Both the position numbers and the translations under genes were made by a program. DNA of 34,076 bases from NCBI GenBank assembly GCA_020719845.1, contig DYPP01000016.1, positions 2,479 to 36,554 of the forward strand, in the 5' to 3' direction. Below, in pieces: positions 14,422 to 21,532 of this stretch. The DNA is from Treponema denticola. GTDB lineage: Bacteria > Spirochaetota > Spirochaetia > Treponematales > Breznakiellaceae. Every line of letters begins with the position of its first letter. The stretch's first letter is position 1. The notes below the pieces were generated by a model. It was given only the letters and a program-made list of their open reading frames with translations. It had not been told where the DNA came from and ran no database searches.

Positions 14422-15150
14422 ATGCAAATTTCGGACGTCATCGTACTGCTTTCCCGACCATCCGAGGCGGGAAACGTCGGCGCCGCCTGCCGGGCCATGA
14501 AAAATATGGGCCTTTCCCGCCTCCGCATCGTGGCGCCGGCCAAAGAGATGGACGGAGCCGTCATCCGCGCCCGGGCGGTGCACGCCGCGGAACTGTGGGA
14601 CGGAGCTGAATTTTTTGACGATCTGGGCACGGCGACGGCGGATTGCAGCCTGGTGGTAGGCACGACGCGGCGGCAGCGGAAGCGGAAAGCCCTCACCCTT
14701 ACCCCGCGGGAACTGGCGGAAACGCTGGCGCCGCGGTCCGGTACGGCGGCCATCCTTTTCGGCAACGAGCGGACCGGGCTGGAAGCCGCAGAACTGGCTT
14801 ACTGCCATCTGGCCTCGCATATCCCCACGGCGGCGGCTTTTCCGTCGCTCAATCTGTCGCACGCCGTACAAATCTACGCCTACGAGCTGTCGTTGGCTTT
14901 GACGCGGCCCGCCGCCGGCCGCTGGGTGCCCCTGGCCGCGGAGCCGCTGCGGGAATTGGCGCGGTCCATCGCCGACTCCCTGGCTTCGGTGGGTTTTTAT
15001 ACCCAGGCGGGGCGGGAGGACCACGAAAAATTGTTCCGCGATCTTTTTGCCCGGGCGGGCATTACCCTGGACGAGTCCCGTTACGTGGACCGGATTTTTA
15101 AAAAAGCGGCCCGGCTTATTGATAAACAGGACGGGTCCGGTCATACTTAA
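14422..15150 (+). CDS. trmJ: TrmJ/LasT-like tRNA 2'-O-methyltransferase (SPOUT family)
   Basis: A 242-residue SPOUT methyltransferase. It starts MQISDVIVLLSRPSEAGNVGA, typical of TrmJ, where the Asn in this loop is conserved. It carries LFGNERTGLEAAEL (motif 2) and PSLNLSHAVQIYAYEL (motif 3, the knot). TrmJ uses SAM to methylate the 2'-OH of nucleotide 32 in the tRNA anticodon loop. The C-terminal 70 residues (LFARAGITLDESRYVDRIF...) match the usual extension. An in-frame ATG at 14410 would add four residues but lies in the likely -10 box. Target specificity is inferred from family only. Confidence 0.88.
   Translation: MQISDVIVLLSRPSEAGNVGAACRAMKNMGLSRLRIVAPAKEMDGAVIRARAVHAAELWDGAEFFDDLGTATADCSLVVGTTRRQRKRKALTLTPRELAETLAPRSGTAAILFGNERTGLEAAELAYCHLASHIPTAAAFPSLNLSHAVQIYAYELSLALTRPAAGRWVPLAAEPLRELARSIADSLASVGFYTQAGREDHEKLFRDLFARAGITLDESRYVDRIFKKAARLIDKQDGSGHT
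15119..15147 (+). promoter_or_regulatory. Promoter inside the 3' end of trmJ for the small exported protein
   Basis: TTGATA (15119-15124), a 17-bp spacer and CATACT (15142-15147). The -10 ends 6 bases before ATG 15154. The whole promoter lies within the last codons of the preceding gene. Confidence 0.5.
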
Positions 15151-15153
15151 GGC

Positions 15154-15606
15154 ATGAAAAGGTATTATTTGCCGTCCCTGCTGCTCGCGGTTGCCGTAAG
15201 TTTGGGGGCCCAGGACCTGCCCCTTGATTTTTCCATCCGCCTGGCCGACCTGCACCAGGCCGCTGAAAGCGGGGACGACCGGGCGATTCCCGGGGGTAAG
15301 TCCCTGCTCATCGACGCCGATATCGGTTCCATCACGGTGCGCGCCGACACGGCGGACCAATTTGTGGCCGAGGTAGAGCTGGTGGGCGGCGCTTGGCGCG
15401 GGGAAGATGCGGTCTCCCTCTTCCGGGCCTACGCGGTTTTTGAAGGCCTGGACTACAAGGAAAGTTTCTCTCCCCGCTCCCCCCAGCGCCTTCAACCGGG
15501 ACAGCACCTGCTGGTTTTAGCCCAATACTTGGGACTGGGAGTGGATTATGATGAGACCACGCCCATCGCGGTGGTGGCAGGGCTGGCTTTTCGCCTGCTC
15601 GACTGA
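15154..15606 (+). CDS. Small exported protein of unknown function
   Basis: A 150-residue protein with a clear signal peptide (KRYY, then a hydrophobic core LPSLLLAVAVSLGA; likely cut after GA at about residue 19). There is no lipobox cysteine, so it is not a lipoprotein. The mature part contains strand-like stretches (KSLLIDADIGSITVRA, QFVAEVELVGGAW) and ends with LAVVAGLAFRLLD-like hydrophobic text (IAVVAGLAFRLLD), possibly a strand pair. I do not recognise the family. It begins 3 bases after the trmJ stop and ends 9 bases before the end of the convergent regulator gene. Confidence 0.7.
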   Translation: MKRYYLPSLLLAVAVSLGAQDLPLDFSIRLADLHQAAESGDDRAIPGGKSLLIDADIGSITVRADTADQFVAEVELVGGAWRGEDAVSLFRAYAVFEGLDYKESFSPRSPQRLQPGQHLLVLAQYLGLGVDYDETTPIAVVAGLAFRLLD

Positions 15607-15615
15607 AAATTTCAT

Positions 15616-16755
15616 TCAATAACAGCCGCGCAAGTGCTGGGTTTCGATTCTTTTTCCCTGAGAAAGCAGCCAAGCCCGGTCGACGCAGGTTTTTAGTTGC
15701 CGCACGTTGCCGGGCCAGCTGAAAAGCTCCAGGTCCGCCAGCGCCTTGGCGGAAATGCCGGGTACGGGATGGTCTGCGCCGGGCGCGCCCTTTAAAAAAT
15801 AGGCCACCAGGACCGGGATATCCTCTTTGCGGTCCCGGAGCGGCGGAATCCGGATGGTAAGCCCTTCGATGCGGTATTTTAGGTCCGCCCGGAAGCGGCC
15901 CTGGGCGATCAAGGCATCCAGATCGTGGTTGGTGGCGCAGACCAGGCGGGTATCGACGTGGTATTCACGGTTGCCGCCGAGACGCCGGACAAAGCCATCA
16001 TCGACGATGCGCAGCAGGGCAACCTGAACGGCTGCGTTGGCGTCGCCGATCTCATCCAGAAAAAGCGTGCCCCCATGGGCAGTTTCAAAACAACCCTGCC
16101 GGGAGCGGGCGTCGGTAAAAGCGCCGGCTTCGGAACCGAACAGCTCGCTGCCGACCAGGGTGTCCGGAAGGGCGGCCAGGTTGCGCACCTCGTAGGGGCC
16201 GCTGCGGCGGGGCGATGCCCGATGAATCTCCCGGGCGGCTACGTCTTTTCCGGTCCCGCTCTCTCCCAGCAGCAAGACCGGCAGGGGGCTGGGTGCGTAG
16301 GCGGCTATTTCTTGCCGGACCGCGCGCATCGCCGCCGAATCGCCGACCAGCAGCGACGGACCTCCGCCGTGGGTGGCGGTCTGGTCCGGTTTATTGCCGG
16401 CCTGGTCGATGATCCGTTCCACCCGGCGGCGGAGCATGGAAAAATTATAGGGTTTGGCGATGAAGTCGCTGGCTCCCTCGCGTAGCGCCCGGACGACAAA
16501 AAGAGGCTCGGAGTAGCCCGACAGCATCAGGACGGGCGGCGGATCCGGCAGATTCCGCAGGTCCCGGAGTACTTTGAACCCGTCGTAGCCGGGCATCTGG
16601 ATGTCGAGGATGACCGCGGAAGGACGCTCCCGGCGCAGGACGGTCGCGGCTTTGGCCCCGTCGCGGCAGGTAATTACCTGATAGAAGTCTTGGAAATAAA
16701 ATTCAAGGGCCTGCAGTTCGTCCATTTTATCATCGATACAGAGTACCGAGCGCAT
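15616..16755 (-). CDS. NtrC-family response regulator (sigma-54 activator type) without a DNA-binding domain
   Basis: A 379-residue protein. The receiver (1-120) has acidic residues D8 and D9, phospho-acceptor D51 in VILDIQMPG and K101 in KPY. The AAA+ domain has Walker A GESGTGK (164-170) and Walker B LFLDEIGD (231-238). The sigma-54-contact loop, normally GAFTGA, reads GAFTDA (211-216). The protein ends soon after WPGNVRQL at HLRGCY, so the C-terminal Fis-type helix-turn-helix is absent, as in some other HTH-less activators. It would act from solution or with a partner. Its ATG is 3 bases after the TagA-like gene's stop, with GGGGG upstream. No sigma-54 gene or clear -24/-12 promoter is visible. 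Confidence 0.93.
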   Translation of the reverse strand: MRSVLCIDDKMDELQALEFYFQDFYQVITCRDGAKAATVLRRERPSAVILDIQMPGYDGFKVLRDLRNLPDPPPVLMLSGYSEPLFVVRALREGASDFIAKPYNFSMLRRRVERIIDQAGNKPDQTATHGGGPSLLVGDSAAMRAVRQEIAAYAPSPLPVLLLGESGTGKDVAAREIHRASPRRSGPYEVRNLAALPDTLVGSELFGSEAGAFTDARSRQGCFETAHGGTLFLDEIGDANAAVQVALLRIVDDGFVRRLGGNREYHVDTRLVCATNHDLDALIAQGRFRADLKYRIEGLTIRIPPLRDRKEDIPVLVAYFLKGAPGADHPVPGISAKALADLELFSWPGNVRQLKTCVDRAWLLSQGKRIETQHLRGCY

Positions 16756-16758
16756 GGG

Positions 16759-17499
16759 TTACCCCCGATCGAACAATTTGTAATAAACGAGCAAAATCTT
16801 ATAGTAGAAGTATGGGAAGATTCGCAATAAGCGCAAGGGATTCCGGAAACAAAAACCGATCCACTCCAGCCCGCGGTCGAAGGAAGCCCGGGAAGGCCTG
16901 CGCCGACGTTCGGCAAAGACATCAAAAAGATCGCTTACCCATAGCCGCAGCCCCGGCCCGAAGGCGGCGTTGTTGCGTCCGATCCAGCGCTCCTCCCCGG
17001 GCACGCCGTCGGAGACCAACAGCAGGGACGGGGAGGCTTTGCGCACCGCCTTCAGGATCGTATCCTCATCCTGGCGTTTGAAACCGCCGGCGCAACGGCC
17101 GACGATCCGCAGGCCCGGAAAGGTGTGCCTGAGGTTGCGTTCCGCAGTCTGCAGGCTTTTCCGCCGCGATCCCAGCAGGTATACCGACCGACTCCGTTCT
17201 TCCAGGGCAGCCAGGATTTTGACCGTAAAATCAAAGGGCATGTACCGGAACGGTGTTTTGCCGGTCAGGAACTTTGCCCCGCTGACGATGCTCTTGGAAA
17301 TGGGGATGACCAGGGCGGCGCTGAGGACGTAGGCGCGATAATCGTTGTTGTAATGAGCCCGCATCAGGTCCATCAAGGACAGCAGGACGATATGCTTGCC
17401 CTCGCCTTCGGCGAGCAGGTTATGGATGGCTTCGGGCAGAACCTCGGGGGGCAGTATGTCCAGGGGGACCTTCAGGCAGGAGACGCGTTCAATATCCAC
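16759..17499 (-). CDS. WecG/TagA/CpsF-family glycosyltransferase-like protein
   Basis: A 246-residue protein resembling the WecG/TagA/CpsF family, which transfers ManNAc or related sugars to a lipid-linked acceptor at the inner membrane. Visible are VYLLGSRRKSLQTAERNLR, GLRIVGRCAGGF and SDGVPGEERWI (family G-x-P-x-QE-x-W region), plus a hydrophobic, basic C-terminal membrane-association tail. The motif that normally reads P-D-G, with the catalytic Asp, appears as VIPISKS (64-70), so the Asp is missing and activity is uncertain. GTG 17499 is the start; GGAG lies 8 bases upstream inside rsmE, with which it overlaps by 28 bases. Confidence 0.78.
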   Translation of the reverse strand: MDIERVSCLKVPLDILPPEVLPEAIHNLLAEGEGKHIVLLSLMDLMRAHYNNDYRAYVLSAALVIPISKSIVSGAKFLTGKTPFRYMPFDFTVKILAALEERSRSVYLLGSRRKSLQTAERNLRHTFPGLRIVGRCAGGFKRQDEDTILKAVRKASPSLLLVSDGVPGEERWIGRNNAAFGPGLRLWVSDLFDVFAERRRRPSRASFDRGLEWIGFCFRNPLRLLRIFPYFYYKILLVYYKLFDRG

Positions 17500-18260
17500 G
17501 TTTTTTTCTCCAGAAGAAGTACTTGAGTTGCGGCCACCGCGTACAGGGCGGCGGTTTCCGTGCGCAGCACGCTGGCGCCGAAGAGTACGGGTTTGAACCC
17601 GTTGGCCATAAAAAGCGCCGTCTCTTCGGCGGAGAAGCCGCCTTCGGGCCCGACCGCGAGGACGACGCTGCCGATTTCTCCGCTAAGATAGCCGTGCAGG
17701 GTTCCCTGCGCAAGGGGGTCCTGGTGCAGGAGCACCGCGATGCTCCCGGGTTCCCGGGAGCGGTGCTCTTGCCACCAGCGGATCAGCCCCGGGGTATCGG
17801 TGGGAGGGGATAGTTCGGTGGCTACCGGGGATCCGCTCTGCTGGCGGGCTTCCTTGACGATGCGGTTCCACCGTTCCAGCTTGACCCGGTCCGCCCCGTC
17901 GGGGCGGGGCAGGGAGTGGCGGGAGGCGAAGGGCAGGATGCGGGACACGCCCGCCTCGACGGCCTGCCGGATGATGAGGTCCATCTTCTGGCCTTTGGGC
18001 AAAGCCTGGCAGAGGATGACCGGGGGCAGGATCGCCGCCGGCCGGGGCGCCGCGTGCTCCGGGACGGTGACGTCGCCGTCCAGCCCCGCCTCGTCGATGG
18101 CCCGAACGAGGACCAGGGCTTCAGTGCCTTCGGGCAGACGCACCGGAAACCGGTCGCCCACGCGGAGGCGCAAAACCCGGGTCAGGTACCGGAAATCCTG
18201 GCCCGAAATCCGTACCGACCCGGCTTGGTCCGGCAGGGTCGGCAACAGCAAGAGGCGCAT
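17472..18260 (-). CDS. rsmE: 16S rRNA (uracil-1498-N3)-methyltransferase
   Basis: SPOUT-family methyltransferase that methylates U1498 in 16S rRNA with SAM. The 262-residue product has the family length. The N-terminal PUA-like part includes FRYLTRVLRLRVGDRF (the typical H/Y-L-x-x-V-L-R pattern). The C-terminal knot carries VLAVGPEGGFSAEE, the RsmE signature, and the LG/FGASVLRTETA segment (VLRTETA). AGGGAG precedes ATG 18260 by 4 bases. It follows ctp by 19 bases in the same operon and overlaps the TagA-like gene. Confidence 0.95.
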   Translation of the reverse strand: MRLLLLPTLPDQAGSVRISGQDFRYLTRVLRLRVGDRFPVRLPEGTEALVLVRAIDEAGLDGDVTVPEHAAPRPAAILPPVILCQALPKGQKMDLIIRQAVEAGVSRILPFASRHSLPRPDGADRVKLERWNRIVKEARQQSGSPVATELSPPTDTPGLIRWWQEHRSREPGSIAVLLHQDPLAQGTLHGYLSGEIGSVVLAVGPEGGFSAEETALFMANGFKPVLFGASVLRTETAALYAVAATQVLLLEKKTWILNASPA

Positions 18261-18279
18261 GCCGCTCCCTTTCCGCCGC

Positions 18280-19791
18280 TCAGGGCGTCGGCGCTTTCTC
18301 GGCCGCTTTTTCCGCTGCCGCCGCCTCTTCCTGCAGGATCTTGAGCGTTTTTGTGGTGGCGATCAGCTTGGGATACCGCCCTTCCCGGAGCAGATCCACC
18401 GCCGCCTTGAGCTGGATGTCGTATTCCAGGTCAAAGACCGGCGCGATGGTGGTGCGGTTGCGTTCGTCCCGCACCAGGCGGCTCAGGAGAAGGTCGTTCA
18501 GGCCGTACTCGACGGACAAGCCGCGCACAAAACCGGCGATCCGGGTGGCCGACGCCTGGGGTTCGGCTTTGACAAAGGCCGCGATGGTTCCGGCGCCGAT
18601 GAGCTTGTTCAGCGCTTCCGCTTCCGCGTCGGCAAGTTCCGGGAACTGGATGGCCAGGTCCGGGGGTATGCCGATCTTGTCGATATTCACGTCGCTGGGC
18701 GTGTAGTAGCGGGCGGTGGTGATCTTGAAACCCGATTCGTCGATGGGGTACACCTGCTGGACCGATCCCTTGCCGAAGGATTTTTCTCCCACCAGGTAGG
18801 CCCGCCGGCGATCTTTGAGCGCTCCGGCCACGATTTCCGACGCCGACGCCGAGCCGCGGTTGATGAGGACGACGATGGGCGTGCTGTCCGGCACCAGCGT
18901 CCCCTTTTTGGCGGTGACCATCGTGTTTTCGCCGGAGATCCGCGACTTGGTGGAGACGATGACGCCGTCGTTCAGAAAAAAGTCGCTGACGCCGATGGCC
19001 GACTGCAGCAAGCCGCCGTAATTGTTGCGGAAATCCACGATCAGGTAACGGTAACCCCGGGATTCAAACTCCTTCAGCGCCTCCGCCACCCGCTCGGCGG
19101 TCATGGGCGTAAAGGTGATGATGCGCAGGTAGCCGACGTCCTGGCCGATCATGGCGTGCTTGACCGTGGGCACTTCGATGATGGCCCGGGTCAGGGTAAC
19201 CGGGAATTCCATCTTTTCTCCCCGGCGGATGAGGATGGTCACCGGCGTGCCCGGGACGCCCCGCAGGCGGGAGAGCACTTCGTCCATGGTCAGCGCATCC
19301 GTCGATTCGCCGTCGATCTTGACGATCAGGTCACCGGGGCTGATGCCTGCCCGCCAGCCGGGAGTATCTTCAATCGGAGCGGCGACTTCCACATAGGGCG
19401 GTTTGCCGTCGGCCTGCGTTTCGACGGGCTTGGTGATGTACAGTCCCACGCCGCCGAAACTGCCCTGGGTGGTATCGTTCAGGTCCGACATTTCCGCGTC
19501 CGTCAAAAAGACGGAATACGGATCCTTCAGGGAATCGAACATGCCCTTCATGGCCCCGTCGTACAGGGTTTTGGCGTCCACTTCCTCGACGTAGTGGCGC
19601 TGGATGAAGTCGAAAACGTTCTGGATAATGGAGGAATAGCGTCCGGCGTCGTCTTCCGCGCTTTGGGCATCGACCCGGGGAACCGAAGCCAGTACAAAAA
19701 AAGCGCAGAGGATCGTGGTGGAAGCGATCCATACCAAGGAAAAAGGCAACCGGGACTTTCTCCCGGGGGCTTGGGGCTGTTGATTGTTCAT
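18280..19791 (-). CDS. ctpA: S41-family C-terminal processing peptidase (CtpA/Prc-like)
   Basis: A 503-residue serine protease, exported by an N-terminal signal anchor (about 18-40) and acting in the periplasm or envelope. A PDZ domain (about 112-200) includes GVGLYITKP and WRAGISPGDLIVKIDG. The S41 domain follows, with NRGSASASEI (311-320), the likely nucleophile Ser316, and FGKGSVQ with Lys341, 25 residues later as in the family. The enzyme cleaves C-terminal tails of exported proteins and tagged substrates. The start is ATG 19791 with a strong promoter ending 6 bases before it. It is first in the operon with rsmE, the TagA-like gene and the NtrC-type regulator. Confidence 0.96.
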   Translation of the reverse strand: MNNQQPQAPGRKSRLPFSLVWIASTTILCAFFVLASVPRVDAQSAEDDAGRYSSIIQNVFDFIQRHYVEEVDAKTLYDGAMKGMFDSLKDPYSVFLTDAEMSDLNDTTQGSFGGVGLYITKPVETQADGKPPYVEVAAPIEDTPGWRAGISPGDLIVKIDGESTDALTMDEVLSRLRGVPGTPVTILIRRGEKMEFPVTLTRAIIEVPTVKHAMIGQDVGYLRIITFTPMTAERVAEALKEFESRGYRYLIVDFRNNYGGLLQSAIGVSDFFLNDGVIVSTKSRISGENTMVTAKKGTLVPDSTPIVVLINRGSASASEIVAGALKDRRRAYLVGEKSFGKGSVQQVYPIDESGFKITTARYYTPSDVNIDKIGIPPDLAIQFPELADAEAEALNKLIGAGTIAAFVKAEPQASATRIAGFVRGLSVEYGLNDLLLSRLVRDERNRTTIAPVFDLEYDIQLKAAVDLLREGRYPKLIATTKTLKILQEEAAAAEKAAEKAPTP

Positions 19792-19797
19792 GCTTCT

Positions 19798-19825
19798 ATT
19801 CTAGAAAAGCCCCGGCCTTTGTCAA
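19798..19825 (-). promoter_or_regulatory. Promoter of the ctpA operon
   Basis: On the minus strand: TTGACA (19820-19825, perfect), a 16-bp spacer and TAGAAT (19798-19803). The -10 ends 6 bases before the ATG, predicting a leaderless mRNA. Its -35 lies 9 bp from the -35 of the divergent promoter at 19835. Confidence 0.65.
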
Positions 19826-19834
19826 TCCGCCCCC

Positions 19835-19863
19835 TTGACCCGGACCGGGGAGAACCGTAGAGT
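19835..19863 (+). promoter_or_regulatory. Promoter of the 19870-27272 operon
   Basis: TTGACC (19835-19840), a 17-bp spacer and TAGAGT (19858-19863). The -10 ends 6 bases before ATG 19870. This is the expected promoter for the operon containing the MinD-like, FapA, lgt and thrC genes. Confidence 0.6.
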
Positions 19864-19869
19864 TTTAGC

Positions 19870-20373
19870 ATGATTCACCTTCGGCCGCTTCGGTTGACCT
19901 TGTTTGTGTACGATCTAGTCCGCCTTGCGGCCCTGCTGAGCGTGTTGTCCGCAGTTTTTCCCGGTTTGGGCGGAGGCGCTAACGGCGGCTCGGCGCTGCC
20001 GCTGGTGGCGTATAGCGCGCCGAACGCGCTGTTCCCCCTGATGGGGCTGTTCCTGCTGTTGCGTCCCGCGGACTATGGGCCCTTTACGGCGCTGTACGCG
20101 GCGGGTAAAGCCATATTCGCCAGCGGCGTCGTGGCCTGGTTCTTCTTTTCTTTCAACGCGCTGCTGGGTACCCTGAGCTTCGACGCCGCCGGCGTGTTCC
20201 GATCCGCGGGCATCCTGGCGCTGCTGACTGTGGCGGATCTGATCAGCGTCGCCGTGGCGCTGGCCGCGGACAAGAAAAACCGGCAAGCGTCCCGGAACGC
20301 GCCGGACGACCGGTTGCCGGCCTATGCGGTGGACAAGGTTGCGCCGGCGGAGACTGCTCCAGGGGGCCCTTGA
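19870..20373 (+). CDS. Unknown four-helix inner-membrane protein
   Basis: A 167-residue protein with four hydrophobic segments (about 18-32, 40-64, 75-96 and 108-132), short loops and a polar Ala/Lys-rich C-terminal tail. No family motif is recognised. The start follows a promoter with no Shine-Dalgarno site. It is the first gene of the operon, and its TGA overlaps the ATG of the MinD-like gene by one base (TGATG), so the two are translationally coupled. Possibly a membrane partner of that ATPase, which is inference. Confidence 0.75.
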   Translation: MIHLRPLRLTLFVYDLVRLAALLSVLSAVFPGLGGGANGGSALPLVAYSAPNALFPLMGLFLLLRPADYGPFTALYAAGKAIFASGVVAWFFFSFNALLGTLSFDAAGVFRSAGILALLTVADLISVAVALAADKKNRQASRNAPDDRLPAYAVDKVAPAETAPGGP

Positions 20374-21512
20374 TGCGGATCATCCCCATCGCCAGCGGCA
20401 AGGGCGGCGTCGGCAAGTCCCTGGTCGCGGCCAACCTGGCGGTGGCCTTTGCCCAGGCGGGCAGACGGGTCGTCCTGACCGACCTGGACTTGGGCGCTTC
20501 CAACCTGCACCTCATCATCGGGCACCAATCGCCGGAAACCGGCATCGGCACCTTCCTCAACAATACCCGCTCGGATTTTTCCCGGGTCATCGCCGAAACG
20601 GATGTTCCCAACCTGCGCTTTATCCCGGGCGACAACGAGATACCCGGCAGCGCCAACCTGAAGGCGACCCAGCTGAGCGCCCTGGCGCGCCGGCTTTTAA
20701 GCGTCGACGCGGATATTCTGGTCCTGGACCTTGGCGCGGGGTCCCACCAGTCCATCCTGGACTTCTTTTTGCTTTCCGGCCAGGGCATCGTGGTCAGCGC
20801 GCCGACGGTGACGGCGACGCTGAACGCCTACCTATTTCTGAAAAACGTGGTTTTCCGGCTGATGAACTCTTCCTTCGCCAAGGGGTCCAAGGCCCGGGCC
20901 TACCTCGAGAAGCTGCGCAAAGACGGCAGCGGGCTGCAAAGGCTGTACATTCCCAAGTTCATGGAAGCGGTACGGGGCATGGATGAGGCTTCCTACAACA
21001 AGTTCAGGGAACGGATGGCGCTTTTTCACCCCCGGCTGATCCTGAATATGGTGGAAGACCCCAAGCAAGCCGACGTGGCCCTTAAAATCCGGCGGTCCTG
21101 CGCCGAGTATCTGGGGCTGCAGCTGGAACACCTGGGGATCATGTACCGGGACGCCCTGCAGGACAAGGCTTTGCAGGCCCGGCTGCCCATCACGCTGTAC
21201 AAGCCCAACGCCGTGCTTTCCCAGGCGGTCTACCGGATCGCCGATAAAATTCTGCAGTCCGAAGAAGACGCGCTGCCCCTGGCAGGCCGTTCGATCGAAG
21301 AAAGCTTTCAGGAAGCAGGGCTGGAAGCGGAACTGGATTTTGAGGCCAAAATGGACTACGTCGAGGAACTGCTGCACAGCGGCGCCCTGTCCATGGGCGA
21401 CCTGGTAGAAACCGTCAAGGCCCAGCAGTTCGAAATTGTCCAGTTGCGCAAAGAATCCCTCTTTCTCAAGAGTACGCTGGCCAAAGCTTTTGCCCGGGGT
21501 TTTAGGCCCTAA
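20373..21512 (+). CDS. MinD/ParA-family P-loop ATPase (FlhG/Mrp-like)
   Basis: A 379-residue deviant-Walker-A ATPase: KGGVGKS (10-16), DLDLGASNLH (37-46, Walker A' region) and LVLDLGAGS (Walker B). These proteins dimerise with ATP, bind membrane or partner proteins, and position cell structures. It is longer than typical MinD (about 260-270) because of an extended C-terminal part with acidic helices (LEAELDFEAKMDYVEELL). The start is ATG 20373, overlapping the previous stop. The fapA gene lies 20 bases downstream. FlhG-type ATPases control flagellar placement and FapA is flagellum-linked in some bacteria, so a role in motility or cell polarity is plausible, but specific function is not shown. 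Confidence 0.87.
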   Translation: MRIIPIASGKGGVGKSLVAANLAVAFAQAGRRVVLTDLDLGASNLHLIIGHQSPETGIGTFLNNTRSDFSRVIAETDVPNLRFIPGDNEIPGSANLKATQLSALARRLLSVDADILVLDLGAGSHQSILDFFLLSGQGIVVSAPTVTATLNAYLFLKNVVFRLMNSSFAKGSKARAYLEKLRKDGSGLQRLYIPKFMEAVRGMDEASYNKFRERMALFHPRLILNMVEDPKQADVALKIRRSCAEYLGLQLEHLGIMYRDALQDKALQARLPITLYKPNAVLSQAVYRIADKILQSEEDALPLAGRSIEESFQEAGLEAELDFEAKMDYVEELLHSGALSMGDLVETVKAQQFEIVQLRKESLFLKSTLAKAFARGFRP

Positions 21513-21532
21513 GGCCGGGGAGAAGCGGGAAA

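Noticed and set aside
17740-19860. Long open frame on the plus strand (about 706 codons) opposite rsmE and ctpA
   Set aside because: It overlaps two clear genes on the other strand and has no recognisable domain.
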